A stretch of 64,000 bases of DNA from RFSX01 sp965248155. Lineage in GTDB: Bacteria > Bacteroidota > Bacteroidia > Chitinophagales > Saprospiraceae. The stretch covers positions 434,001-498,000 of the forward strand of contig CBDFIO010000002.1 of NCBI GenBank assembly GCA_965248155.1. Direction: 5' to 3'. The notes beneath the pieces are model-generated. The model was not told the origin of the DNA, made no database searches, and saw only the letters and a list, made by a program, of their open reading frames with translations. Position numbers and translations under genes: made by a program. Of this stretch, positions 20,487 through 29,163 are shown one piece after another (the stretch's first letter is position 1; every line of letters starts with the position of its first letter).

Positions 20487-20831
20487 TTAGTCAATCAGTG
20501 CAACGAGATCTTTTTTTGAGGTCACAGATACTTTGTCTATTGGATATATGGATTCGACTTTGAGGGTATTAGACTTTCTCGAGTATATACCTGATGCTTC
20601 TACGAAATCAAAGTCTTTAAAATGTAGGTCTTCATTCTTATCGAAATAAAATTTTAGTTCTATAAGAGCTCCATCTTCAATGTCTTGGATATAAAACTTC
20701 CTTTTACCTTCATTTTCCTCTGATATTATGCCGGTAAAACTTTGAATAGATTTAGGAGGAGAATCAATTAGGGTATTACAATGTTCTAATTGAATTAGCA
20801 ATGCCAAAGGCAATAGGTATAGGTACTTCAT
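20487..20831 (-). CDS. Small predicted secreted protein of unknown function
   Basis: 114 residues with a hydrophobic N-terminus (MKYLYLLPLALLIQL) suited to export. The Cys at 18 (QLEHC) does not sit in a normal lipobox. The mature part alternates short strands (FTGIISEENEGKRKFYIQD, EASGIYSR, LKVESIYPIDKV) in a way that could form a small OB-like barrel, but no family is recognised. It converges on the metalloprotease gene. No terminator is seen between them. Confidence 0.55.
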   Translation of the reverse strand: MKYLYLLPLALLIQLEHCNTLIDSPPKSIQSFTGIISEENEGKRKFYIQDIEDGALIELKFYFDKNEDLHFKDFDFVEASGIYSRKSNTLKVESIYPIDKVSVTSKKDLVALID

Positions 20832-20940
20832 CGATAATCATTTTTTCAGGTGGACAAACGACAACCAATGGGATTGACAATACAAAGTATGGTTTATTGG
20901 GACCGTTTTCTTTAGTGATTACCTTGATTTCTGAGTAAGG

Positions 20941-20992
20941 GAATACCCCGATCTGATAGATTTATCGTTAGCATTGTCAGACCGGGATATTC
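20941..20992 (-). terminator. Long stem-loop after the CBS gene
   Basis: Arms 20941-20956 and 20977-20992 pair over 16 positions with a 20-nt loop. On the minus strand the two imperfect positions become G-U pairs, so the structure favours minus-strand RNA. It lies 3 bp after the CBS gene stop. It lacks a clear T run, so it may stabilise the 3' end or stop transcription only weakly. Confidence 0.5.
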
Positions 20993-20995
20993 TGC

Positions 20996-21448
20996 TTAAT
21001 CAGACAGTGCTACTTCAGCATTTTGTTTATTAAACAAATGCTTAAATAGAATGGGGTTGGGGTATTCTTTCTTGAATTCATAAAGTAGCACGTCGAAGGA
21101 GGTTACTAACCCTAATAATTCATCTTCTTCATTAACAACCGGTAAGGCGTGAAACCGATGGTCAAGAAAAACTTCAGCGGCTGTTCCAACTTTATCGGTA
21201 GGCAATATTTTTGCAACCTTTCTAGTCATGACTTCCGAAACTAAAGTACTGGAATAGTCTGAAGGAGAGATCTCGTTTTTCCAAAGATCATATGTAGTTA
21301 AAATTCCTACCAGTATTCTACCTTCTACAACAGGGAGATGATGAATCTTATTGTTAATTAATAACTTCCTTACTTGGGCAAGATTATGAGATGGACTCAC
21401 AGTAAGTAATTGAGTCGACATAATTGATTTTACGGCTTCGTTCATCAT
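20996..21448 (-). CDS. Tandem CBS-domain protein
   Basis: 150 residues made almost entirely of two CBS motifs. The first (about 6-65) contains IMSTQLLTVSPSHNLAQVRKLL, HHLPVVEGRILVGILTTYDL. The second (about 78-135) contains VMTRKVAKILPTDKVGTAAEVFL, FHALPVVNEEDELLGLVTSFDVL. CBS pairs bind adenine nucleotides and usually regulate a partner domain, but here they stand alone, as in many small bacterial sensors. There is no signal peptide, so it is cytoplasmic. It is divergent from the lipoprotein operon, and a long stem-loop follows its stop. The target is unknown. Confidence 0.85.
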   Translation of the reverse strand: MMNEAVKSIMSTQLLTVSPSHNLAQVRKLLINNKIHHLPVVEGRILVGILTTYDLWKNEISPSDYSSTLVSEVMTRKVAKILPTDKVGTAAEVFLDHRFHALPVVNEEDELLGLVTSFDVLLYEFKKEYPNPILFKHLFNKQNAEVALSD

Positions 21449-21679
21449 AAGCGGTGTTTTATTTAATTATGCATTTGCCCTTATTTCAGGTATAATATAC
21501 TATTTTTATAGGGTTTAATCAAATTATATTCTTGTTAATTAGCTATTTGAAGAATATTTAATATTTGAATTAAAAAGCTTCAGTTGAAACCTGAAAAAAA
21601 TCATCAGTTCTACGCAACGAATTACCAATAAATAGGATATACATATTTAGGTCGACCAAACTTTTCATTTTTGAGACTT

Positions 21680-21721
21680 AAAATTAAAATTATGCAAATC
21701 AAAATTAAAATTATGCAAATC
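21680..21721 (+). repeat. 21-bp perfect tandem duplication across a start codon
   Basis: Two adjacent identical 21-bp copies (21680-21700 and 21701-21721), each containing AAAATTAAAATT followed by ATGCAAATC. Because 21 is a multiple of 3, both ATGs (21692 and 21713) are in frame with the lipoprotein gene. The AT-rich stretch before each ATG is the kind of leader used instead of a Shine-Dalgarno sequence in Bacteroidota. Confidence 0.9.
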
Positions 21722-24700
21722 AGATATTATTTAACTTTCATTGTAATTATTGGCTTATTCCAAAGTTGTCAGGATGACATCATAGGGGAATCTGAATCCC
21801 ACATGATTACTAATACACCAATCGTCAATGTCGCTGCCGGTGTAAGTGGAATCGTAACAGATAGCGATGGACAAAGTATAAGCAATGTAATGATTCAAAC
21901 AAAAAGCGATGAAACACTTACAGATGAAAATGGTTATTTCAAAATATTTAGTTCTAAAGCTAATGGTGGAGGAGAATTACTAAAATTTTCTATCCCCGGA
22001 TATTTTGATAATTATAAATTTTATACTCCTGAATCCGGCAGTCAATCTTTTCTTAGAGTTGAGATGGTTGACAAGAAAATAGTTGGTACTCTAGATTCTA
22101 ATTCAAGGGATACAATAGAATTAAACGGAGGTGCCAAAGTTTCATTTCCGGAGAATGCTTTCATAAATTCAAGTGGCTCAAATTATTCAGGTCAGGTATC
22201 AGTTTATGCCCATTGGTACAATCCAACATCGAATAATCTTAACACCTCTATGCCTGGAGATTTAAGAGGTCTTAATGAAGAAATGGAAGAAGTTCAATTG
22301 GGAACATTCGGAATGATGGCTGTGGAAATAGAGTCAAACTCAGGATTGAAATTGGAATTAAAGGATGGCGTTTTAGCAAACCTGGAATTTCCGGTTCCGG
22401 AATCTTTATTGCAAGACGCTTCAGCAGAAGTGCTCACATGGTCTCTCAATGAAAATAATGGGTATTGGGAACAAGAATCAACTGCTACCCTCGTTGGGTC
22501 AGTATACAAAGCTGAGGTTAGTCATTTTTCATTTTGGAATTGTGATGCTCCTTTCCCTGTTGTTAAAATATATGGAAAAATTGTCAACACAAATGGTGAT
22601 CCTCTACCCTTCTACTCTATTTGTATTCAGGTTCTTAATGATACCAGAACAGGGTATGGCTGGACAGATTATAAAGGAAATTTTTCAGGGAAGGTTCCAG
22701 CAAACGAGCGATTGAAATTTCAGGTTAAAGATGATTGCGGAAACATCGTTCTCGAACAAGATATAGGTCCATTTGTTTCTGAGACCTCATTGGGAGAAAT
22801 AATTGTTGATCACCCTGAAACACTCAAAATTATTGGGACATTGTTGGATTGTGATGGAAATCCTGTTTCAAATGGATATGCCAGAATAGAGTTAGTTGAA
22901 ACCGGGGCTTATTATATAGCAGAAACCGATGACAATGGCAACTTTGAGATTTCATTGAACAATTGTCATCCAAGCGGAGCTATTACAGTGCAAGGATTTA
23001 ATTTAGACGATTTTAGTTCATCAGAAATTTTAGAGTTTACTCCACTCGAATTACTTCTTTTGGATGTAGGAGATCTAATGACTTGCGAAGCCTTAGATGA
23101 ATTTATTCAAGTCAAACTTGAATCTGGTCTGAGTCTGATAAACATAGATGTAGATGCAAAAATTATTGATGGAAAATTAATTATCAATACAAATCAAGAT
23201 TCATCCGGCGTATTTGTATTAAATGCTGTTATACCAAATGCAGTTCTAGGCTCTAATACAGACGTAAGCTTATTTGAATTTGTACTGGAAGATGAAAACA
23301 CATTTGTTTGGGCGTCTTGCGGTCAGAATGCAGGTTCGAACCTTCCATGTGATAATTTTACATTTACAATTACACAATTAGGAATCGTAGGTGAATATAT
23401 CGAAGGAGAATATATGGGAAAAATCGTATTCCAATCTAATGGGGCGACACAAATAATTATGGGATCATTCAGGATTAGAATTAGTTCTAATCTGATCTGT
23501 GAAGTTGAATTTGTTGGTTTAGATTTATGTGAACTAGGTACTGGAGCTGCAGTCGTATATGTATTCGGAGGATTTCCGCCTTACTTAATAAACCTGTCTT
23601 CACCAAATGGTAATACTGTAGATTATCAGTTTGATTCTGAGACTTTCGAACTCGTTGATTTGATTTCGGGTCAATACAATTTCTTAATTACTGATAGCAA
23701 TAATGCTGCTTGTGATGGACAGTTTCAAATTTGGTCAGATTCTCTCTATTATTGTGAATTGGATTTTGTAAATCCATCATGTGGAGAAAATAACGGTGTT
23801 ATTGAAGTTTTCTCAAATCAACAAACTGGTACAGGCAATATAGTTTATCTATGGTCTACTGGAGAAACAACACAATCAATAAGCAACTTAGGACCTGGAA
23901 CTTACAGTGTTACTGTTCAGGATGTACAAGGATTATGTGTTACAGAATGCCAGGTAGTTCTTGAGGATGTGGAAGATCTAATTATTCAAACCTCTGTTGG
24001 AAATGCTTCTTGTGGAGAAAATAATGGTTCCGCATCAGTGTTTTCAAATGTAACTGGTGCGTTTTCTTATGAATGGAGCAATGGGGCTACAACGCAATTC
24101 GTTACTGGACTAGCCGTAGGTACTTATACAGTGGTTGTTACGGACGTCAATGGATGTTCTGCTGTTGCTACAATAGAAGTACTGGATACTGGATTTCCAC
24201 AAAGTAATGCAGTAATTGTGAACCCTTCTTGTGGAAGAAGTAGTGGAAGTATAAGCATATCTAACCCTACTGGAGGATGTGGTGGATATATTTTTGAATT
24301 AGATGGTATTACTCTAATGGACTCTGTGTTCTCCGTGATTAGTAACTTAGCTGAAGGAACTTATACACTTGGAATATCAGATGATTGTGGATGTACAACT
24401 CTGGAAACGATTGAATTAGTGAATCAATCTCCTGATCCGAATGTTATGGGTTTAGTTTGGTTGGATAATGATTTACTCACTCCAGACGTTTATGATCCAG
24501 GAGAGTTGCTATTTTCGAATATTCAAGTGAATGTTTATAGTTCAGATAATCTTGTTGATCCACTAGTAACTACATTTACAGACGTGTCGGGATATTATTA
24601 TATTGAAAACTTAACCATAAGCGATGAATATTTGATACAAGTAGTTCTGCCACAGGGATATGATTTTGTTCAACAGAACAATGGGAATCCTGGGGATGTT

Positions 24701-24808
24701 GACAGCGATGTAGTCAGTTCTGATGGAACTCAGTGGTTTGTAATAGAGCCAAATTCAAGTCCACAAAACTTTTGTCAACTTATAGATGCAGGATTAAAGA
24801 CACAGTAG
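21713..24808 (+). CDS. Large lipoprotein with regulatory-like, SprB-like and SdrD B-like domains
   Basis: 1031 residues from the ATG at 21713. An in-frame ATG at 21692 and TTG at 21671 are alternatives, but the second ATG gives the most typical lipoprotein signal (MQIRYYLTFIVIIGLFQSC). The residues after the lipid Cys are QDD, close to the acidic lipoprotein export signal described for surface lipoproteins of Capnocytophaga and Flavobacterium, so surface exposure is likely. Domains in order: a carboxypeptidase-regulatory-like fold (GVSGIVTDSDGQSISNVMI), a FAM171-like region with HWYNPTSN, MPGDLRG and VSHFSFWN, two more regulatory-like folds, four or so SprB-like repeats (NPSCGENNG, W..G..T..I..L..GTY.V.V.D), and a terminal SdrD B-like domain (GLVWLDNDLL, GYYYIENL). 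There is no T9SS tail. It is the first gene of a three-gene operon with a sigma factor 10 bp downstream. Confidence 0.8.
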   Translation: MQIRYYLTFIVIIGLFQSCQDDIIGESESHMITNTPIVNVAAGVSGIVTDSDGQSISNVMIQTKSDETLTDENGYFKIFSSKANGGGELLKFSIPGYFDNYKFYTPESGSQSFLRVEMVDKKIVGTLDSNSRDTIELNGGAKVSFPENAFINSSGSNYSGQVSVYAHWYNPTSNNLNTSMPGDLRGLNEEMEEVQLGTFGMMAVEIESNSGLKLELKDGVLANLEFPVPESLLQDASAEVLTWSLNENNGYWEQESTATLVGSVYKAEVSHFSFWNCDAPFPVVKIYGKIVNTNGDPLPFYSICIQVLNDTRTGYGWTDYKGNFSGKVPANERLKFQVKDDCGNIVLEQDIGPFVSETSLGEIIVDHPETLKIIGTLLDCDGNPVSNGYARIELVETGAYYIAETDDNGNFEISLNNCHPSGAITVQGFNLDDFSSSEILEFTPLELLLLDVGDLMTCEALDEFIQVKLESGLSLINIDVDAKIIDGKLIINTNQDSSGVFVLNAVIPNAVLGSNTDVSLFEFVLEDENTFVWASCGQNAGSNLPCDNFTFTITQLGIVGEYIEGEYMGKIVFQSNGATQIIMGSFRIRISSNLICEVEFVGLDLCELGTGAAVVYVFGGFPPYLINLSSPNGNTVDYQFDSETFELVDLISGQYNFLITDSNNAACDGQFQIWSDSLYYCELDFVNPSCGENNGVIEVFSNQQTGTGNIVYLWSTGETTQSISNLGPGTYSVTVQDVQGLCVTECQVVLEDVEDLIIQTSVGNASCGENNGSASVFSNVTGAFSYEWSNGATTQFVTGLAVGTYTVVVTDVNGCSAVATIEVLDTGFPQSNAVIVNPSCGRSSGSISISNPTGGCGGYIFELDGITLMDSVFSVISNLAEGTYTLGISDDCGCTTLETIELVNQSPDPNVMGLVWLDNDLLTPDVYDPGELLFSNIQVNVYSSDNLVDPLVTTFTDVSGYYYIENLTISDEYLIQVVLPQGYDFVQQNNGNPGDVDSDVVSSDGTQWFVIEPNSSPQNFCQLIDAGLKTQ

Positions 24809-24818
24809 CCAATAATAA

Positions 24819-25382
24819 ATGCAAGAACTAACTGTAGAGGACATAATCACCGGATGTAAAAAAGGACATTCAACTTGTCAGAAGGCATTAGTCAATCGGT
24901 ATTCCGGTTTACTCTATTCAGTTAGTTTGAGATACATTGGGGATGAAACCCGAGCTAAAGATGTATTGCAAGATTCCTTTATCAGAATATTCAAATATAT
25001 CAACAAGTTTGATTCTGATAAAGGATCCTTGCAGTCATGGATGCGCAAAATTGTTATCAATACTGCATTAAAAACAATTTCCAAAAAAAGTCTGGAGTCC
25101 TCTACTATTTCAATAGATATTAATGATAAAGTATCTGTTCAACCAGACATACTCGATAAAATGGCTGCGGATGAGCTTTTAAAGCTTGTTATGACCCTTC
25201 CAGAAGGATATCGACAAGTTTTTAACCTCTCAGTCATTGAAGGATTTAATCACAGAGAGATCGCCTCGATGCTGAATATCAAAGAAGTTTCCTCGAGATC
25301 TAACTTATCAAGAGCGAAACAATTATTAAGAACAAAATTATTAGCCTTTAAAAAATCTGAGTCATGGGTCAAGATAATTTAA
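24819..25382 (+). CDS. ECF-type RNA polymerase sigma factor
   Basis: 187 residues. Region 2 (about 22-90) contains RYSGLLYSVSLRYIGDETRAKDVLQDSFIRIF and SWMRKIVINTAL. Region 4 (about 125-175) contains LPEGYRQVFNLSVIEGFNHREIASMLN and SNLSRAKQLL. Regions 1 and 3 are absent, as expected for extracytoplasmic-function sigma factors. It starts 10 bp after the lipoprotein gene and overlaps the next gene by 19 bp, so the three are very likely cotranscribed and translationally coupled. Its usual partner would be an anti-sigma factor; the next gene is the only candidate. Target promoters are unknown, though autoregulation of this operon is the simplest guess. Confidence 0.93.
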   Translation: MQELTVEDIITGCKKGHSTCQKALVNRYSGLLYSVSLRYIGDETRAKDVLQDSFIRIFKYINKFDSDKGSLQSWMRKIVINTALKTISKKSLESSTISIDINDKVSVQPDILDKMAADELLKLVMTLPEGYRQVFNLSVIEGFNHREIASMLNIKEVSSRSNLSRAKQLLRTKLLAFKKSESWVKII

Positions 25383-26797
25383 AACAGATAAAAGACATAT
25401 TGTTTGATCACGTAGTATCTATTGATACAGACCAATTGTGGGCTGAAATAGAATCTAAGAGACGAAGAGGCTTTTTATGGATAAAGCTTTTGCTTAGCGG
25501 AATAGCATTAATGATGTTCGTATCTATGAGTTACATGGCAGGGCAACATTATTTTAATGATGTTAATACTGAAGAAGCAATTCCATCAAAGAATAATAGT
25601 CGCAGCCTGATGGCTATTGCCACAATAAACGACCAAGAAAGTATATTTCAAGATGACAAAGAGGAAGCAGTTATACATGAAAATGACCTTGCAAATAAGA
25701 CATTAATAGAAATTACAGAAGATAATTCAGCAGAAATATTAATAAAATATTCAGATGAAGAAGCCTCACAGACACAACAAAAAACAAGCATAGCAGGAAG
25801 CACTTTTAACCAAAAAGAAACAGAAAGGTCCGAGCTAAAACAGAATATCGATTATTCCGATGTTGTACAGAATAGCAATAAAGAAAAAAACAATCCATCC
25901 GTAATTGGAATTGACCAAAGTGACTTGACTGAAACTAAGCACAAAAATGATTTTCTCAATATTGCTTCAAGGTCTTCAAATCATAGTTTTGCACCATTTT
26001 CTGCACTTGACAAATTTAGTTCTGGTATTCAGTATTCAAGTAGAAAACTTCCTAAGACTGATATTATTGAATGCTATAGTTATGGAAAAAATCATGGAAC
26101 ACTATTTCTGTTGCCTTATGTTTCAACGGATTTCGTTTCAAGTTCGATGAAGGTGGCTCCAGAGAATGAGGCCTATTTACTCGATAGACAGAATTCACAA
26201 AACCAACTTCTTAGTTTTAGATCAGGATTGCAATTAAAATTTCTTTTCGACAATGGATTATACCTTAAGGGCGGAGTTGAGTATGGTCAGATCAGGGAGC
26301 GTTTTGAATATAGAAAGACAACAGTAACTGATACTCTATTACCGGGCCAATTATTAGAAATCAATATTGACTTGGACGGTGATACAACCCTTATTATTGG
26401 TGTGGGACCAGTAGAAATTCATGAAATGAAAAACTGGAGAGTAGGTAATAACTACAAATCTCTGGGTATAAATGCCTTAGCTGGTTATCAGATAGAAAAA
26501 GGAAGATTCTACTATGGAATAGAAACCGGAATTGATTATAATGTATGGTTTGACTTCGATGGCTTTCTCGTAGACGCGGCCCAAAATCCGAATTTAGCTG
26601 ATCATTACTTTGTATCAAAAACTAAGTTAAGTCTATTGGCAGCAGTTAACATGGGGTACAAAATATTTCCCAGAACTTCAGTCTTTGCCAACCTAAATTA
26701 CAAGGGTAACATCAATGATATAAATAGCCAATCAAATTTAGTCAAACAGAAAAACAATCTTATTGGGGTGGCTTTTGGTTTGGAGATAAGCTTATAA
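25364..26797 (+). CDS. Inner-membrane-anchored protein with C-terminal barrel domain; candidate anti-sigma
   Basis: 477 residues. The N-terminal 36 residues (DNLKQIKDILFDHV..., ending KRRRG) are cytoplasmic-like and are followed by one membrane helix (FLWIKLLLSGIALMMFVSMSY, about 37-58). A polar linker rich in E, S, N and K covers about 60-220. From about 235 to the end the sequence alternates strands typical of an outer-membrane beta-barrel (LLSFRSGLQLKFLF, YLKGGVEYGQIRERFEY, SLGINALAGYQIEKGRFYYGIETG, VFANLNYKGN) and ends VAFGLEISL. The start codon lies inside the sigma-factor gene, giving a 19-bp overlap. Position and topology suggest an anti-sigma factor whose N-terminal segment holds the sigma factor, but no standard anti-sigma domain is recognised, so this is inference. 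Confidence 0.7.
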   Translation: MGQDNLKQIKDILFDHVVSIDTDQLWAEIESKRRRGFLWIKLLLSGIALMMFVSMSYMAGQHYFNDVNTEEAIPSKNNSRSLMAIATINDQESIFQDDKEEAVIHENDLANKTLIEITEDNSAEILIKYSDEEASQTQQKTSIAGSTFNQKETERSELKQNIDYSDVVQNSNKEKNNPSVIGIDQSDLTETKHKNDFLNIASRSSNHSFAPFSALDKFSSGIQYSSRKLPKTDIIECYSYGKNHGTLFLLPYVSTDFVSSSMKVAPENEAYLLDRQNSQNQLLSFRSGLQLKFLFDNGLYLKGGVEYGQIRERFEYRKTTVTDTLLPGQLLEINIDLDGDTTLIIGVGPVEIHEMKNWRVGNNYKSLGINALAGYQIEKGRFYYGIETGIDYNVWFDFDGFLVDAAQNPNLADHYFVSKTKLSLLAAVNMGYKIFPRTSVFANLNYKGNINDINSQSNLVKQKNNLIGVAFGLEISL

Positions 26798-26825
26798 GTT
26801 TGATACTAAAAAATATTAGGGACTG

Positions 26826-27926
26826 CTAAAAATAGGCGTTGCTTACTTTCCTGTAAACGTCATTGATCAAGTTTTCAATAATTCTATCTTCTTTCTGTCT
26901 GGTGTCGTCTTTAACATAATTCTTGTACTTATCCGGTATAGCCCGACTGTCTCCAGTATATTGGTATGATTCATAAGAAAATGACTTTTCAGAATTAAAA
27001 CTTCTATTATTTAATTTACAAAATGGCGATTGGCTTCTAACTATTGAATTGATGCGCCAATTGTATCTTCTGGTAACTTTTGAAGTTACTACTTCTCCTG
27101 TGACCTCAATATATTTTGGAATAGATTGGGTATTGTCTGAGCTATCTATTTTGGTCTCATATCCGCTTTGAATTTCTTTCGAGTAAGAATCAGAGAATGT
27201 GTTTTCAGACTCTGAAACTTCAAGATTATTAAAATCAATATTGACTCTGCAGTCTGCGAATGATGCCAAATTTTCGTAATGCACTTTTATAAACCCCCTA
27301 CTTTTAGATATTATATTCCTGAATTTATTATCAATTTTCCAATTGTATTTTGCATCCCAGGCATTTGTTTCGAATAAAATATGAATTGTACCTGCATTAA
27401 GTGAGACATGCAAGAGAGAATCCAAGGTCTCATATTGAACATTGTATTGTTGAGATTTTGAAAAATAATGATGGGCATCTTGAGCCGAGAATTTATTATG
27501 ATTCTCATTGAAAGCTGTCATTTCATCTAATGCCAGATACCAATAATTTTCTGCTATTCCTTCTTCGAGTAAATCATTGTCATAAATGATCTGATCTGAA
27601 ATGGAGTCATATTTCGAATTCAGATACCTTTTGGCTTTTTCATATCTATCTATGATCTTAATGCTATTTGAATAAGCTTCTTCCCAATCTTCTATTAGAT
27701 CACTCCTTAATAATTTGGATCTTGATTGATTATGCTCGTACATTAATTCCTTAAATGATTGATTAAGGATTGTTTTGTTTTTTCTGGTGTTCTTATTCTT
27801 TTCTAATTCTTTAAATGCTGAAGAAAATGATTTTGAATAATTGCCTTTATTAAAACTTTTTTGGGGACTTGCACAAGCAATTATGAATAAAGGGAATGCG
27901 AGTATATAAACTAATGATTTCATCAC
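26826..27926 (-). CDS. Predicted lipoprotein of unknown function
   Basis: 366 residues. The N-terminus MMKSLVYILAFPLFIIACAS has a good lipobox with the lipid Cys at 18. The next residues (ASPQKSFNKGNY) are not acidic, so the surface-export signal seen in the neighbouring lipoprotein is missing and the protein probably stays periplasmic-side. Residues about 25-165 look helical and charged (FKELEKNKNTRKNKTILNQ, DRYEKAKRYLNSKYDSI), possibly TPR-like. The second half is mixed and serine-rich. No family is recognised. It converges on the sigma-factor operon with 28 bp between the stops. Confidence 0.6.
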   Translation of the reverse strand: MMKSLVYILAFPLFIIACASPQKSFNKGNYSKSFSSAFKELEKNKNTRKNKTILNQSFKELMYEHNQSRSKLLRSDLIEDWEEAYSNSIKIIDRYEKAKRYLNSKYDSISDQIIYDNDLLEEGIAENYWYLALDEMTAFNENHNKFSAQDAHHYFSKSQQYNVQYETLDSLLHVSLNAGTIHILFETNAWDAKYNWKIDNKFRNIISKSRGFIKVHYENLASFADCRVNIDFNNLEVSESENTFSDSYSKEIQSGYETKIDSSDNTQSIPKYIEVTGEVVTSKVTRRYNWRINSIVRSQSPFCKLNNRSFNSEKSFSYESYQYTGDSRAIPDKYKNYVKDDTRQKEDRIIENLINDVYRKVSNAYF

Positions 27927-28186
27927 CTTGAAGTTAATAAGATTTATAAGATTAGTCTTTCTTGACTAATCAAAAAAGTGGTGTGCAATAAAAAAATAGA
28001 ATCAACTCCTGATTCAGAATATTCATTTACAAACGATTACAAATGTTTTCAAACGTAAGTAAATATTTATTAAACGATTAAATAAAAAGCTTATCTCAAC
28101 TTTGGGCTGAAATCGATCGAGAGGTCATTTTTTTGTTTAACCTGTCTGCTGGCTATTATGAAAGCAGATACAAAAATTTAATTATT

Positions 28187-28534
28187 ATGAACACTTTAAG
28201 AAACTCAGTACAATTAGTAGGAAACCTCGGTAAAGAGGTAGATTTTAAAACACTTGACAGCGGAACCAGTGTAGCAAGCTTCACTATAGCTACTAACGAA
28301 TTCTACAAGAATTCAAGTGATGAAAAAGTACAGGAAACCCAATGGCATAATATTGTAGCATGGGGTAAGACTGCTGAACTCATGAACACAATATTATCCA
28401 AAGGATCAGAAGTAATGATTCGTGGAAAATTAACATCAAGATCATATGATGACAAAGAAGGAATTAAAAAATTTATCACAGAGGTCAGAGCAAGTGAATT
28501 TTTATGCTTTGATAAAAAAGAAACACCATTTTAA
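28187..28534 (+). CDS. ssb: Single-stranded DNA-binding protein
   Basis: 115 residues from the ATG at 28187. The frame is open from a TTG at 28133, but the conserved SSB start is MNTLRNSVQLVGNLG. The OB fold shows SVASFTIATNEFYKNSSDEKVQETQWHNIVAWGKTAELM and GSEVMIRGKLTSRSYDDKEG. The protein is shorter than typical replicative SSBs (150-180 residues) because the linker and acidic tail are nearly absent, yet it keeps the terminal Pro-Phe (KKETPF) that docks partner proteins. It binds single-stranded DNA in replication, recombination or repair. This short form may be a second SSB paralogue in the genome. It is transcribed alone and is followed by a strong terminator. Confidence 0.93.
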   Translation: MNTLRNSVQLVGNLGKEVDFKTLDSGTSVASFTIATNEFYKNSSDEKVQETQWHNIVAWGKTAELMNTILSKGSEVMIRGKLTSRSYDDKEGIKKFITEVRASEFLCFDKKETPF

Positions 28535-28550
28535 ATATTGATTCAAAGGG

Positions 28551-28586
28551 TATTAAGGGTCGATCTCAGTCGGCCCTTAATATTTT
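28551..28586 (+). terminator. Rho-independent terminator of ssb
   Basis: A 13-bp stem with one G-U pair (28551-28563 with 28570-28582), a 6-nt loop and a following TTTT. It lies 16 bp after the ssb stop. Confidence 0.8.
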
Positions 28587-28682
28587 AGATCAAGTTTTAA
28601 CTTATCATAGTATTCGATTATAAATTTGATTTGGATCCATTCAAACAATTTTACTTTTGTAATTTCATTTTAAATAGTTGCT

Positions 28683-29030
28683 ATGGCATATGATGAATTA
28701 CTTGCTGATCGAATGAGACAAATATTCAAACAGAAAAGTGTATTTACCATAGAGAAAAAAATGATGGGAGGTCTTGGTTTTATGGTCGATGACAAGTTAT
28801 GCATTGGAATTTTTAAGGAGGAATTAATGGCGAGAATTGACCCTGAAGAATTAGCAGATCTTCTTGAAATGAGTGGAGCAAGACAAATGGTTCACGGAGG
28901 TAGACCTATGAAAGGTTTTTTAAATATTTCTGCTGAAGGATTTGATTTAGATAAAGATCTGGAGTTCTGGATACAAAAATGTCTGGAGTTTAATCCGATG
29001 GCCAAATCAAGCAAGAAAAAAGCAAAATAA
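28683..29030 (+). CDS. TfoX N-terminal-domain protein
   Basis: 115 residues that match the N-terminal TfoX domain alone: LADRMRQIFKQK, EKKMMGGLGFMVDDKLCIGIFKEELMARIDPEE, MVHGGRPMKGFLNIS, and LEFWIQKCLEFN. TfoX in gammaproteobacteria controls competence, but single-domain TfoX-N proteins are common in Bacteroidota and have no established role there. The C-terminus is Lys-rich (SSKKKAK). It is cytoplasmic, and probably transcribed alone between ssb and hutI. Confidence 0.88.
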   Translation: MAYDELLADRMRQIFKQKSVFTIEKKMMGGLGFMVDDKLCIGIFKEELMARIDPEELADLLEMSGARQMVHGGRPMKGFLNISAEGFDLDKDLEFWIQKCLEFNPMAKSSKKKAK

Positions 29031-29163
29031 GCTGCTTTACAAGAATACCAATCACATTGCATCTTACTTAAAGCTACTTTTACCTTTAGTAAATATTAAA
29101 ACTTCTTTATTTACTTAGCGTATTCATATAAATCCAATAAACTGATTTAATTAACAATAGACT

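Noticed and set aside
20941..20992. Long inverted repeat that could be an insertion-sequence end
   Set aside because: There is no transposase or target duplication nearby, and the arms make a stem-loop right after the CBS gene stop, better explained as an RNA 3' structure.
28133..28186. N-terminal extension of Ssb from a TTG start
   Set aside because: The conserved SSB sequence begins at the ATG at 28187 and the extension has no family similarity.
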